From Sialis fuliginosa (lineage: Eukaryota > Arthropoda > Insecta > Megaloptera > Sialidae), in contig OY540821.1 of assembly GCA_961205875.1 (NCBI GenBank), positions 310,001 through 374,000 on the forward strand: DNA of 64,000 bases, given 5' to 3'. The notes below the pieces were generated by a model, which worked only from the letters and a program-made list of their open reading frames with translations, did no database searches and was not told the origin of the DNA. A program made the position numbers and the translations under genes. Shown here piece after piece: positions 31,926-42,772 of the stretch (within the stretch, counting starts at the first letter, position 1; every line of letters starts with the position of its first letter).

Positions 31926-32518
31926 GAAAAATTATTTTCAAGAACCCATTTTTCTGTATCATATCGTGATTTACTCTCGCCAATTTGACATTTTATATAC
32001 TTATAGTTAATTTTTAAGTTAACGTTCCAATCATTTCTTTCATTTAAAATGAATTATTTATATTTCCAATGAAAACTTTGTCAGTACTTTCATTTTGAAC
32101 ATTTTAAATAAAACTTTTAGATCTACAATATTGTGTGGAATGATTATAACGTTTGCAAGTACTACATTGAACACCCATTGCTTGACATTTATTATAACCA
32201 TGTTTTTGTCTACAACTGCTGACATCTTGCGACTGATAACTTGTTGAAGCTCTTCCTCGATTGTTTTCGTATTGACTCGATACTTTTCCTTTATTATTTT
32301 CAGATGGACTCGACTCTCTTCCTCTTCATCTTGACGTATTTCTTTTATTGTATTGTCGATTATTATTATTATAATTTATTGGACTTTTATGTGATTTGTA
32401 ATGATTTTTCGAATAATGCTGATTTCGAATACTATATACATATTTCTTGTTGTCCATTTAGTATCGTTAGCTGTTTTTCTGACATCTCTATTGACTGACA
32501 TATTTTAATAGTTTTATC

Positions 32519-32715
32519 CATAGACATAGAGAATGGACAGTGCATTCTGTATTAACTCAATGGTGTAACATCTGTTCAAAAAAGGAGAGAGAGATGCAGT
32601 GTAGTTTGGAACATAGACATAGAGTTACACAGTTATTCCAAATCTGTTTCTATCTCTTTCTTTTGACACGGTTCTGTGTTCGAGTCAGATGCCTGGTCCA
32701 TTCTCTATGTCTATG
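32519..32715. mobile_element. 197-bp hAT-type MITE with 8-bp target duplication
   Basis: Ends are CATAGACATAGAGAATGGAC and its inverse. GTTTTATC flanks it at 32511-32518 and 32716-32723. The 8-bp duplication is the hAT hallmark. Interior is non-coding. Confidence 0.9.
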
Positions 32716-33261
32716 GTTTTATCTAATGTTAAATCTTCTTCTTGCAGTAACTTTTGTTTTATGTGTGCAAACTTTTTATTTAATCCACATATTATCATAT
32801 ATTTGACCAAACTTGTCCTAATCTCTTCAAATTCACATGACATACTTTTGTTAATTAAATCTGTTGTAAATTGTTGAATAGTTTAATTTTCATTTTCCTG
32901 TCTTGTAAAAAATGTATATCTTTCAATTCACTCCTCAAGTGTGACGTCACAATCGCCATTTTTGTTGAGGCAGGTCTAGGTCGCGTTCCAAACAAACTAA
33001 GTTCTATACGTTATTGTCGCTAGGCTTGTTTTAAAATCGTTCTTTTATTAAAATTTTCTTTGGTGTTTGAGTTTTAAAGAAGATTTATAGGTTCATATAG
33101 CTATAAGGTATGTATTACAAATACAATTTTCCAACAAATTGATTATTGTAAATAGTAAAATGTGGAAAGTAAATAGTAAGGTTATGTATCACTCTAATAT
33201 GTACTTTGTTTTTGTTCTTAGAATCAACATTTCTTATTTTGTCGGCTTCTAAACCGTTACA

Positions 33262-34966
33262 ATGAGTCACAACAAACACGTTTTGAAATTAAGTGCAATT
33301 GCAAATTTCTTCTCCGCAGCGGATGAAAGAAGGTTGATTTCTCGAGGTGAAAATGCGGTGGAATCCAACCACATTAAAAGTTTTCACTTTGTGCCTGAAC
33401 TATTATTATTGAAGGGTGAAGTGCATGCGAGTATGAGAGACCGTTTTTATACTGTTGAGGTAAAGCATATATGTTACTCCTAAAAAACAACAATGTTATT
33501 TCAATCTAACACATCGCAAACTTATACATTGATCTTTTACGATGCATCGATAACTTACATCAATGTTTTCTAAACATCGAATACTTTTATAGAGTATTTA
33601 ATTTATTTTAATTATCGGATCAAGATTGATTTTTTCGATACATCGCATGAATCCAAAAAAATTGATACCTTAACGATACGTCGAATTACATCGGTACACA
33701 AAAAGCGAACATCAAGAATGTTTTTGATGCATCGATATATATAGAATATCCCTAATATATATTATTTATCATTTTATTTTTAAAACTATTTTAAGCTTGG
33801 GCATAATGTTGTAGGTTAACCTTTTCAAGGATGGGGAAATAAAGTGTGTTTCCTGCACATGTCCACGAGGTCAGTTCTTGTGTCATCACGTTGCAGCTGT
33901 TTGCATCTTTGGACACCATAATATATCGGTGACAGATGTGGAATGTCGGTGGGCGGCAAAAAAAATTAAAGAAGAAGATGTCAAGACCATTGATGAAATG
34001 TATGTGGCAAAAAGTCATGTGTCAGTGGATACTGAGCTTACCGAAGATGAAGTAAAAAATTTTTATAAAAGTTTACAACAGTTTGGAACTGCTGTTGGCT
34101 TTACGTGGCTCTTACGTCCTGAGCCAACAACTCAACTCAATATTCTTCTTGATATCGAAGAATATGTATTTTCAGAAGAATATTGTACAGCAGATGATAA
34201 AAAAAAATGCTTCAGGGATAAAATGATGCTTTCTGAAGATACAATTAAAGAAGTCTGCAAATATATAGTGGGTCAGTCGGCAAATGAAAATTGGCTGACA
34301 TGGCGGAAAAACCGATTAACAGCCAGCAATTTTGGAGTTGTGTTGGCAGCGATAGCCAGAAAAAAGTACCCGCCTTCTTTGTTTAAACGATTAACAGGTA
34401 AGAAAAATATATATTCTTACTTACTTTTAAATATTTTATACAGGGCTTTTTTAACATTTCTATTTATTACAGGTTTCTACAACCTAGATAATATTAAATC
34501 CATTCAATGGGGTATTACTCATGAAGATGTGGCCCGAAAACAATTTTCGGAAGAAACAAAGTTACAGGTGGTACGCACGGGTCTATGGCTACACAGCTGC
34601 GGTTTTCTTGGGGCAACTCCAGATGGTCTTGTTGGAGATAATGCTATAATAGAAATAAAGTGTCCCTTTAAGTTCAGGGATCAATCAATGAGCGTTAAGC
34701 TACAAACTGATCAATCATATGTAGTTTATTTTATTGGTGATGAAATAATGCTCAATAAAAACCACGATTATTACCACCAAATTCAAGGCAATTTGGCTAT
34801 TTCTGGTCGGGAACTATGCCATTTGTTTATTTGGACACCTCAAGAAAACATTTTAATCGATGTCCACAGGGATGATAAATGGGTTGACAATTTAGAGCTA
34901 TTGGAAACATTTTACTTTGATAAGTATTTACCCCATATTATTTCCAATGTTTTAGATGATGTATAA
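33262..34966 (+). CDS. ISL2EU SWIM-YqaJ nuclease, intact, three exons
   Basis: Exons 33262-33459, 33815-34397 and 34473-34966, with GTAAAG...TTGTAG and GTAAGA...TTACAG introns; phase is kept throughout. The second intron (75 bp) is open in frame. Domains: a SWIM zinc finger formed across the first junction (CTC...CHH: CTCPRGQFLCHHVAAV), then a YqaJ/lambda-exonuclease fold. Motifs are WRKNRLTASNFG, the Glu of WGITHEDVA, and the metal-binding PDG...IEIKC with the typical D-x(n)-E-x-K, then YYHQIQGNL. In known ISL2EU elements this partner is thought to process DNA during transposition; the mechanism is not established. All key residues are present and no stop was seen. Confidence 0.85.
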
Positions 34967-36437
34967 ATTTAATTCAATAAAAATACATAAAATCTATTTC
35001 CTCTTTTATTTTCATATTATACAAAAATACAAATGGTCAAGTAGGTATTTACACTTATTATTAGTGTCCGATTGAAGGTCAATTTTTGTATAGAATGTTG
35101 CGACAAACCGTAATAAAATAATAAAAATAAATGCTTGTACAAAATATTTATAATAAAATTTATGAAATTGAAATGTCGCTTCAGGATATCCGATAGTTAC
35201 GGTTCTGGAACTCCATAACATCCCTGCTTTAAACACTAATAGTCATATAAGTGCTGAACCTCTTTTATGAGAGGAAACTGTAAATTTGTGAGGGCTGCAC
35301 AAACCTGAAAAACAACAGATGCATGAGGGATTAAAGTGGCCGGTATTAAAAACATAATCGTATAACTCTTTATTCGTCTTATGGCACGTTCCACGTGAAT
35401 TCGAGCTTTTGCTATTGTTCTTGTCCTAATAACTTGCTCCGGAGTGAACTGAGGTGTAGTTAAAAAAGGTGGCACATTCAACGAAACACCTTCTGGTAAC
35501 ACATCAGATATGAGAAAGCCTTTATCAGCAAGTACTAAATCCCCAGCTGACAATTTTTCAGTAATTCCACAATGGGCTGTCATTTTTTTGTCAGATGTGG
35601 ACCCTGGATATAACTTACTTGCAAAAGTAATCACACCATTGGGTGCAACTCCTATTAGTCCCTTTAAGGTGTTGCGGTGTTTATATGAACTGTAAGTTGC
35701 GCGTTGTTTTTCCATATTTTTTGGGTGAATTGTACTCACTTCTGTACAATTAATAATTATCCTGCAGTTAGTAAACGAACTAAAAGATACGGGGCTGCAC
35801 ATTTTGTTCTTTGTTCGTGATGGAATATCTTTCATCAGTTGTTTAAATAAAACTTCATGCAATGCATATAGCCATGTTTTAAAAATATTAGAAACCGTTT
35901 CACGGCTTATGTTGAACCTTGCAGCCAGGTCATCATTTAATAAATTTAATTTTAATTTCATTAACGTGAGAAGTAACTGGTCAATTTTCGACAACTTTAC
36001 AACTTGCCAGCCTAAGAAATAATTTAATTTTTTATTTTCAAATAACGAAAATAATGTTAAAAAAATTTCTTTTTTAGGAAGTCCCGTATAAACATTTATT
36101 AAATGGTCATTATTCTCAATATGTTGAAACGAAAAACTTAATGTTAAGTTTTTCATTTTATTTTTCAATTGCTCTATTTCTTGTTTAAAAAAATAGTTTT
36201 CTGCCTCTGACATGGCTACGAACTGTTGGGAATGTTCAAAAGTTTTCGGTTCGACTTCTGGTTCAGGAGTTTCCACTTCAATTTCTGGCTCAGCAGGTGG
36301 TGTTGAAGGATCCAATTGCATTGGAATCTCACTTTCATCACTGGGTACTTGTCTCTGTAAACCAGAAGGTCCGGCATCGCTGTCAGCTGCTTCGATAGTC
36401 TTCTTCCTGTGATATCCATATTTTATACACAAATATA

Positions 36438-38042
36438 CACTCTGCGAAAAAAGGATAGACGCAATAACATTTTTCGAAAAATCTTATTTAAAATGCAAAG
36501 ATTTATTTTTTATTTTTTGTCAATTTTATTATTAACTATTTACGCACATATCACAAAAAGATTTGTCTACAAAAATTTTATTTTTTTGATTTTTTCAAAA
36601 TTTTGTATTCAAAAAGTGCGAAATAAGAATAGACGCAGTGACTTTTTTGCTTATAATAAACAATGTTGTCTAAATGTTTATGATGTTTTTTGTTGTGATT
36701 TACAGTTATACACCGTTTGGAGTCGGTTTATGCAATTTCACAATATTTGTGACTCAGTTGTCATTCGAATTTCAATAGATCAACAATGGGACGTGCAAAA
36801 CAATTATCCGAAGCGGAAAGAGCCAAAATTTCTACATTAAAAGATTATCTTCACATGTCAAACCATCAAATAGCAAAGGAAATAAATAGAAGTGAAAAAG
36901 TTGTGCGAAATTTCCTTAGAAATCGTGAAAATTATGGTCAAAACTACAAAACCGGCCGGCCAACAATGATTTCTGCTGCCAAAAAACGGCTATTAATTCG
37001 AAGTGCGGCCAATAATTTCAAGTCTGCCAAGCAATTGAAGGCTGAAAACAATATACCAGTTGGTGTTCGACGTGTTCAACAGATTTTAAGTGGTTGTGCA
37101 CACCTAAAGTACACAAAAATGAAGCGCAAGCCAATGTTGTCGCCGGCCAATATTAAAGGTCGTTTAAAGTTCGCTAATGATCACATTCGTTGGACAGATG
37201 AATGGCGTAAAATAATTTTTTCGGATGAAAAAAAGTTCAATCTTGATGGTCCAGATGGGTTTGCTTATTATTGGCACGATTTACGTACTGAACCATGGAT
37301 TTTCAGTAAACGTCAATCCGGCGGTGGTTCTGTAATGGTGTGGGGAGCCATTGGTTATCTAAAAAAGACGCCGTTGATATTTATTTCCACCAGAATGAAC
37401 TCAGAACAATATCAACAAATGATTGCCCCCCTTTTCCCGGCATATGGTTACGAATGTGCTGGATTGAATTGGAAATTTCAACAAGACAACGCGCCGATCC
37501 ATGTGGCCCGATCAACTTTGGCCTATTTTGAGGAACACGGAATCCATCTTTTCAACAATTGGCCGGCAAAATCGCCAGATATGAACATAATTGAAAACGT
37601 TTGGGGCATTTTGGCTCGGGAAGTTTACAAAGAGTGTCGTCAATACAATAACCAAACCGAATTGAAGGAAGTGATCAAGACGGCCTGGCGAAACCTTTCC
37701 CATGGCAGAATTCAATCACTATACGACAGTCTTCCGGATCGAATGCTTGCGTTACATGATGCGCGAGGCAAACACACCAAATACTGATCAAAGTTCCTAC
37801 CAAAAATGTGATTTTTATATTAAAGACAGTCACTGCGTCTATTCTTATTTCGCACTTTTTGAATACAAAATTTTGAAACAATCGAAAAAAATAAAAAAAT
37901 AAAAAATTTTGTAGACAAATCTTTTTGTGATATATGTGTAAATAGTTAATAATAAAATTGACAAAAAATCAAAAAAAATCTTTGCATTTTAAATAAGAAT
38001 TTTTAAAAAATGTTATTGCGTCTATCCTTTTTTCGCAGAGTG
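36438..38042 (+). mobile_element. Intact Tc1/mariner element, 1605 bp, in ISL2EU
   Basis: Terminal repeats start CACTCTGCGAAAAAAGGATA and match inversely for about 150 bp with a few changes (GACGCAATAACATTTTT..., AAATGCAAAGATTT, AATAGTTAATAATAAAATTGAC). TA flanks at 36436-36437 and 38043-38044. It carries one open transposase gene. Close arms and an open frame suggest recent insertion. Confidence 0.95.
36786..37787 (+). CDS. Tc1/mariner transposase, DD35E type, 333 codons, intact
   Basis: N-terminal paired-type helix-turn-helix (LKDYLHMSNHQIAKEINRSEKVV and a second one near 75-105), then GRP-like hinge TGRPT, then the catalytic core. Catalytic residues are D147 (FSDEKKF), D234 (QQDNAPIH) and E270 (NIIENVW). 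There are 35 residues between the second Asp and Glu, one more than Tc1 (DD34E); the extra residue is in LFNNWP. The GGGSVMVWG glycine block is complete. Length is normal for the family. Start chosen at the first Met after the leader, 348 bp inside the left end. There are no stops. DD35E Tc1-like elements are known as a separate clade; placement in it is inference. Confidence 0.95.
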   Translation: MGRAKQLSEAERAKISTLKDYLHMSNHQIAKEINRSEKVVRNFLRNRENYGQNYKTGRPTMISAAKKRLLIRSAANNFKSAKQLKAENNIPVGVRRVQQILSGCAHLKYTKMKRKPMLSPANIKGRLKFANDHIRWTDEWRKIIFSDEKKFNLDGPDGFAYYWHDLRTEPWIFSKRQSGGGSVMVWGAIGYLKKTPLIFISTRMNSEQYQQMIAPLFPAYGYECAGLNWKFQQDNAPIHVARSTLAYFEEHGIHLFNNWPAKSPDMNIIENVWGILAREVYKECRQYNNQTELKEVIKTAWRNLSHGRIQSLYDSLPDRMLALHDARGKHTKY

Positions 38043-39379
38043 TATATGTAAATTGGCATGCCTGTATTAACCTTCCAATTTTTGTTTTGTGTTCAGAAAT
38101 GTCCAGTTTTTTCCCCACATTAAAATCAAAAATAGTAGGTCAATTCTTCCGATCAATGTTAACAAAATGACAGCTACAGATGCGAGAATATTTCGAAGGC
38201 TCCCTGTCTTTTCGTCTAAAACATTGTATAATGCATAAAATTATGAAATTCACAAAACAAAATAACCATGTGTAATGCGTATGGTATCTACCTTATTAAT
38301 TTAATCCACTTTTTCAGTTCACTGCTTTCCTTCGGAAAAACAAAAAATGTACAATCATGGCTTGTACTATAATGTTTGCAGGTGGGTGCAAAACACATAA
38401 CCATGATTTTTTAGTTTAATTTTTACCTAAAAATAAATAAAACATGCGTTATCTGCGTTATAGTCAAAGCGTTACATAACCTCACTTCATTTAAAATCCT
38501 TTTTCTTCACATAAAGTAGGCAAAATCTTTAGAAATTATTATTGGAATCGATAAATTATAGCTAAAGGAATAAGTAAATGTATTTACCTTAAAAAAAAAA
38601 ACCGTAAACTTTAATAAAACAATCACTTCTTAGATAAATTCATGTGTTAATCTCGCTTTGTTTGGAACGTTTGGAACGCGAACCTAGACCTACCTCAATC
38701 AAAATGGCGATTGTGACGTCACGACTTGTGGAGTGAATTGTTGTATTTTTCTTCGGAGCAAAATAATCATTAAACTTTTGTATTAAATTTTTATATATAT
38801 TAATATAATTTTTAAAGTAACACCAAAGGCATTAAATATTTTTATAGCACCTTTCCCCATAAAATGTAATAGTAACGATTTTTTTCTATCTTCTGATTGT
38901 TTATCATAACCACTAGCCACCATATAAATATTAAACTTTTGTTGGCATTCTATCCAATTTTGATGAATATTACCATTTATATTTAATTCTAATAGTCTTT
39001 TGTTAAGATTTAAGATGTTATTATCATGTATATTTTATTTTTTCGGCATTTTTGTATTAATTTCCATTGTTAAAAATGTGTTGTTGAAATTTTTTAAGTA
39101 TTTAAGACACGTGGTTATTTTATTAATATTTTTTATATTCACAACCTGACACCATGTTTTATAATTGAAATACTTTTGTATTTTTATTATTTTATTTATT
39201 TTAATATTAATTAACATAAGCATTATAAACTTTGTACATGTTACACTATGTTACGCTCAACGTATATCACTGAGCTCTTGTGTTTGTAACTCACTTCATT
39301 CTATATCTACCAACTTAAGAACACTACATACAACACATTCTTCCCTGTTTTGTTCCCTACTTTTCCTTTTTTATTCCAC

Positions 39380-40106
39380 TATTTTTAGTTAAAAGTCTTT
39401 TTTGAGGTCGCCTTCGACGCTGTGGTCGCCGTCGGTGCAGTGGTCACTGGTGACGTACCTCTGGCGCAGATCCCCTGCGCCTCCTCAGGCACCCGGTGGT
39501 AGTATCCGATCCAAAAATATGGTATATTAGAATACGTGGTCCCCATGTTTCTGTAAAAAAACAAATTTTAATATTAGTGAACCATCATTTATACCATAAA
39601 GTTGATAAATACTTACGGCGAATTTGCATTATTAATATTTCTGAAACAAAGAAAAAATGAATTATTAACAATTACAAACATAATAATAAAAATAAATTAA
39701 ATGGTTAACCAATTCCAGGCAATTTAACTACCTTTGATGGATTATCGAGGAAGTGCTGAGCGTGATACGGGCACATGTTTTTGATCCCCCTTTCTTTCAA
39801 ATGTCCAAATAGCGTTTTCATTTGGTCGCAGCTCCTCTCACCAGTTTCTGCAACGTCTTTGAATTCTTTAGTAATCTTTAACCATGTTTTCACGGCTTTG
39901 GTGTTACGTTTGTTATCTATAATTTCGAGATAGTTATTTTTTTAATTATACTAAGAAACATGTTTATTAATTATTTAAATTTACTTACTCTTCAATCTCT
40001 TGATTTACCACCATTTCTATTGTTGGAATATTTCTGAAAAATACAAATTCCTTTTTTGTTTCACCATTTATTATATCCTTTTTTAAAATTTGTCTTTTTT
40101 ACGGTC
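39380..40106 (-). pseudogene. W-x-G-Y/Myb-like gene, copy A
   Basis: Minus-strand exons: a short one ending NQEIEE (about 40023-39980), then 39916-39732, then a 24-base micro-exon (about 39640-39617, TTTCAG...GTAAGT), then one starting at 39550. The 39916 exon reads KTWLKITKEFKDVAETGERSCDQMKTLFGHLKERGIKN, a Myb/SANT-like (Myb_DNA-bind_5) helical pattern. The last exon starts MGTTYSNIPYFWIGYYHRVPEE, with the same W-x-G-Y-Y as the 0-9 kb genes, and a Thr/Ala-rich tail. The first half of the Myb unit (TKVVLDLKK in copy B) is deleted here. LTR sequence abuts the 5' side. Order of exons in a full gene is uncertain because the array is tandem and broken. Confidence 0.5.
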
Positions 40107-40935
40107 ACCGTAATTATGAAAATCAATTCAAAGTTTATCTTTTTAAAAAGCAATTTTATTTATAAGCTGTTTACAGATTGTCCATTACAGAGAGACTGAA
40201 TATCTTAAGATGCTAAAGTGAAGTGATTTGAATAAGTGTATTTGTATATTTGTACTTTTATTTTATTGTTTTGTTTATTCTTATATTGACATGTTCTATA
40301 TTCGATGCAGAGTTTTACAGAATAATAAATATGTCTATGCCTATCTTTAAATAGTTTTGTTATTAAATTCTCGATAATTTTAAAATCTATTTTGTCTAAT
40401 TCATTGCAGATTTTTGGCATGTGTAATTCAAAAATTTCGTTTTGAATACAGTAGTCTCATTTTGAATAGTTTCTACTGTTAGTTTTTCGTAATAAAAGTC
40501 TTTTGTTATTAAGTGAAATAATTCAGTGCTGTTAAATTTCGATTCTATTTGTTCAGCAAAACCTTTACCAAATTTTTTATCTGAGGATATACAATGAACT
40601 AAATTATGGTTTTCAAAGAAAATATCTTTATCGGTTTCTTTAATTTGAAATTTTTGTCTAATTCGTGATAGAGCGTCTACATTACCTATTTAATGTTCTC
40701 TTTTTATATTCTATTTTAAAATTATATTCATCTAATTTAATTTTCCATCTCATGAGTTTTAATGACATAAGCCAAACAAGAGGTCTATGGTCCGTACGAA
40801 TTTTAAATTTGTTACCGTAAAGGTATAGGCTAAAATATTTCGTTGACCATACTATACTAAGCAATTCCTTTTCGGTTGTTGAATAGTTAATTTCATGTTC
40901 ATTTAGGGAACGTATATATTTAGTTAAGTTTTTGT
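40107..40935 (-). mobile_element. Gypsy/errantivirus-type fossil: pol fragment joined to a partial LTR
   Basis: The RNase H region ([11 protein letters not shown]) and the segment after it resemble 50610-51310, the same region of the larger fossil. The sequence at 40107-40203 resembles the LTR at 42773-42952. Env and the rest are absent. Broken and strongly reduced. Confidence 0.65.
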
Positions 40936-41177
40936 TTTGTTTTCTTCGAGGTTTTAGGTCATTAAAACAGTTATACGTGTTATAACATTATTTATTTAAA
41001 CGTTTCGTCATTTTAGACTTCCTCAGTAAATATAAAAAAAAACAAAAACAATCTACTTTTAGAAAACAATCATACATTATTGTACAACAATCAGAGATTT
41101 TCAGCATTTCTCATGTAGTTCATTATGTTGTTATAACTGTTTTAATGACCTAAAACCTCGAAGAAAACAAAACAAAA
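40932..41177. mobile_element. Foldback element with hammerhead-like motif
   Basis: Arms at about 40932-40975 and 41131-41177 are inverse copies (TTCTTCGAGGTTTTAGGTCA...). On the minus strand 41026-41001 reads CTGAGGA, unpaired A, GTC/GAC stem with 6-base loop, then GAAACG, the same pattern as at 3106-3138. This suggests a small non-autonomous Penelope-related (ribozyme-bearing) unit. Confidence 0.6.
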
Positions 41178-41770
41178 TAAAATCTAAAATGGTCATTTTC
41201 TTAAATTCTAAATATTTAGTTATGTTAATATGACTGGAATTAATAAAAATTAATAAATATTTGAATACTCACTGCTTCTCCATTCCGTCAGGAAATATAT
41301 TTAATGTTTACAAAAATGTTAAAATATAGGACTTCACAGTAGCACTTCACAGACGCTAGTGACCAGTTGAACGTTATGTGATTCAAACAGAATTTAAGCT
41401 ACAATTAAAAATATCATTCTGCCAATCAAATTCAAGTATACTGCTGACGTTGATATTCGATTCAAAAATGTTATTGTTTGAATCTAATTGATCTAATTAG
41501 TTATAATTTCTACATGGCGGGACAATTTAAATTTGTTTTTAGTATTTCCTGATTTTTGGAAATTATTATTATTAACAATTACATATAATTACAAACATGA
41601 ATTTGTAACAATCAAAAAATATATATTATATTGACACATTTCATACATCATGTGTGAAATGGGTCTTATTCGATTTATTACTTTATCAAAATAACTAAAG
41701 TAAATATCTTGGAGCTCAATTTAAGTGTAAAAATTGACAAATTTATCTGCATAGGTATATAAAATACAAT
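41178..41770. other. No gene recognised
   Basis: AT-rich sequence with no assignable frame between the foldback element and the W-x-G-Y/Myb copy B. Confidence 0.3.
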
Positions 41771-41779
41771 ATAAAAACA

Positions 41780-42772
41780 GGTGTAAAATTTCTCATAATT
41801 ATTTAAATTTACTTACTCTTCAATCTCTTCATTTACCTCCATTTCTATTTTTTTGTTCCACCATTTATTATATCCTTTTTTAAAATTTGTCTTTTTTACG
41901 GTCGCCGTCGACGCAGGGGTCGTGTACACTTATTGATAGAAGTGGTACACATTCTTCCCTGTTTTGTTCCCTACTTTTCCTTTTTTATTCCACCATTTTT
42001 AGTTAAAAAGTCTTTTTTGAGGTCGCCTTCGACGCTGAGTTGCAGAGGTTGCCGCCTAACCTAACCTCTAGCGCGGATCTCCTGCGCCTCCTCGGCCACC
42101 CGGTGATAATACCCTATCCAGAAATATGGAATGTTGGAATATGTGGTCCCCATGTTTCTGTAAAAAACAAATTTTAATATTAGTGAACCATCATTTATGC
42201 CATAAAGTTGATAAATACTTACGGCAAATTTGCATTATTAATATTTCTGAAACAAAGAAAAAATGAATTATTAGCAATTACATACATAATAATAAAAATA
42301 AATTAAATGGTTAACCAAATCCAGGCAATTTATCTAAACACTGTCGGTTTTTATTTAAACTGTTGAATAATTAACTACCTTTGATGGATTATCGAGGAAG
42401 TGCTGAGCGTGATACGGGCACATGTTTTTTACCCCCTTCCTTTCAAATGTCTAAATAATGTTCTCATTTGGTCGCAGTTCCTCTCACCAGTTTCCGCAAC
42501 TTCTTTGAATTCTTTAGTAATCTTTAACCATGTTTTCTTTTTTAAGTCCAGCACGACTTTGGTGTTACGTTTGTTATCTATAATTTCGAGATAGTTATTT
42601 TTTTAATTATACTAAGAAACATGTTTATTAATTATTTAAATTTACTTACTCTTCAATCTCTTGATTTACCACGATTTCTATTGTAGGAATATTTCTGAAA
42701 AATACAAATTCCTTTTTTGTTTCACCATTTATTATATCCTTTTTTAAAATTTGTCTTTTTTACGGTCGCCGT
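41780..42772 (-). pseudogene. W-x-G-Y/Myb-like gene, copy B plus start of a further unit
   Basis: Same exons as copy A: upstream exon 42700-42645, Myb-like exon 42577-42379 (NKRNTKVVLDLKKKTWLKITKEFKEV, then a frame change after RHLKGRG), micro-exon about 42246-42222, and W-x-G-Y exon from 42157 (IPYFWIGYYHRVAEEAQEIRA). At 41945-41800 a further unit continues: PASTATVKKTNFKKGYNKWWNKK then EVNEEIEE|GTAAGT. It shows how the W-x-G-Y exon tail and the exon before the Myb part are joined when no LTR intervenes. This suggests the order W-x-G-Y, basic linker, Myb-like domain. Confidence 0.5.

Larger units (their letters stand above)
35236..38398 (-). pseudogene. ISL2EU THAP-DDE transposase, inactivated
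   Basis: Exon 1 (38398-38292) encodes MCFAPTCKHYSTSHDC...KKWIKLI, with the THAP C-x4-C. After a GTAGAT...TTTTAG intron, exon 2 starts at 38215 (RKDREPSKYSRICSCHF, the C-x2-H). An in-frame TGA at 38140-38142 lies where RKN-G-PTIF would be expected. A mariner is inserted at 36438-38042. The remaining 398-codon frame (36432-35236) holds a coiled segment and DDE_Tnp_4 core: IINCTEV (usually IIDCTE), LVLADKGF, and HVERAIRRIK. The Asn codon at 35749-35751 replaces the first catalytic Asp. Three independent lesions make it dead, unlike its YqaJ partner. Confidence 0.85.
32924..38740. mobile_element. ISL2EU DNA transposon, 5.8 kb with nested mariner
   Basis: Terminal repeats begin CAATTCACTCC at 32924 and its inverse ends at 38740. 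The inverse match continues for about 70 bp through GTGACGTCACAATCGCC and AGGTCTAGGT. The two genes are those expected of ISL2EU: a SWIM-YqaJ nuclease on the plus strand and a THAP-DDE transposase on the minus strand, tail to tail. Removing the nested mariner leaves about 4.2 kb. The target duplication is short and unclear (2 bp at most). Confidence 0.9.
31930..39040 (-). mobile_element. LTR retrotransposon gag-protease fossil hosting a hAT MITE and ISL2EU
   Basis: Gag-like segments (CQQKFNIYMVASGYDKQ at about 38965, SCEFEEIRTSLVKY near 32830) and a zinc-knuckle region (CSTCKRYNHSTQYC, about 32145-32105) lie in order on the minus strand. A protease-like start follows further left. The fossil is interrupted by the 197-bp hAT MITE and by the 5.8-kb ISL2EU element. 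No LTR was seen. Broken, with several lesions in addition to the insertions; old. Confidence 0.65.

Noticed and set aside
32540-32806. Plus-strand Cys-rich frame
   Set aside because: Runs through the 197-bp hAT MITE into the complement of the gag fossil; chance frame.
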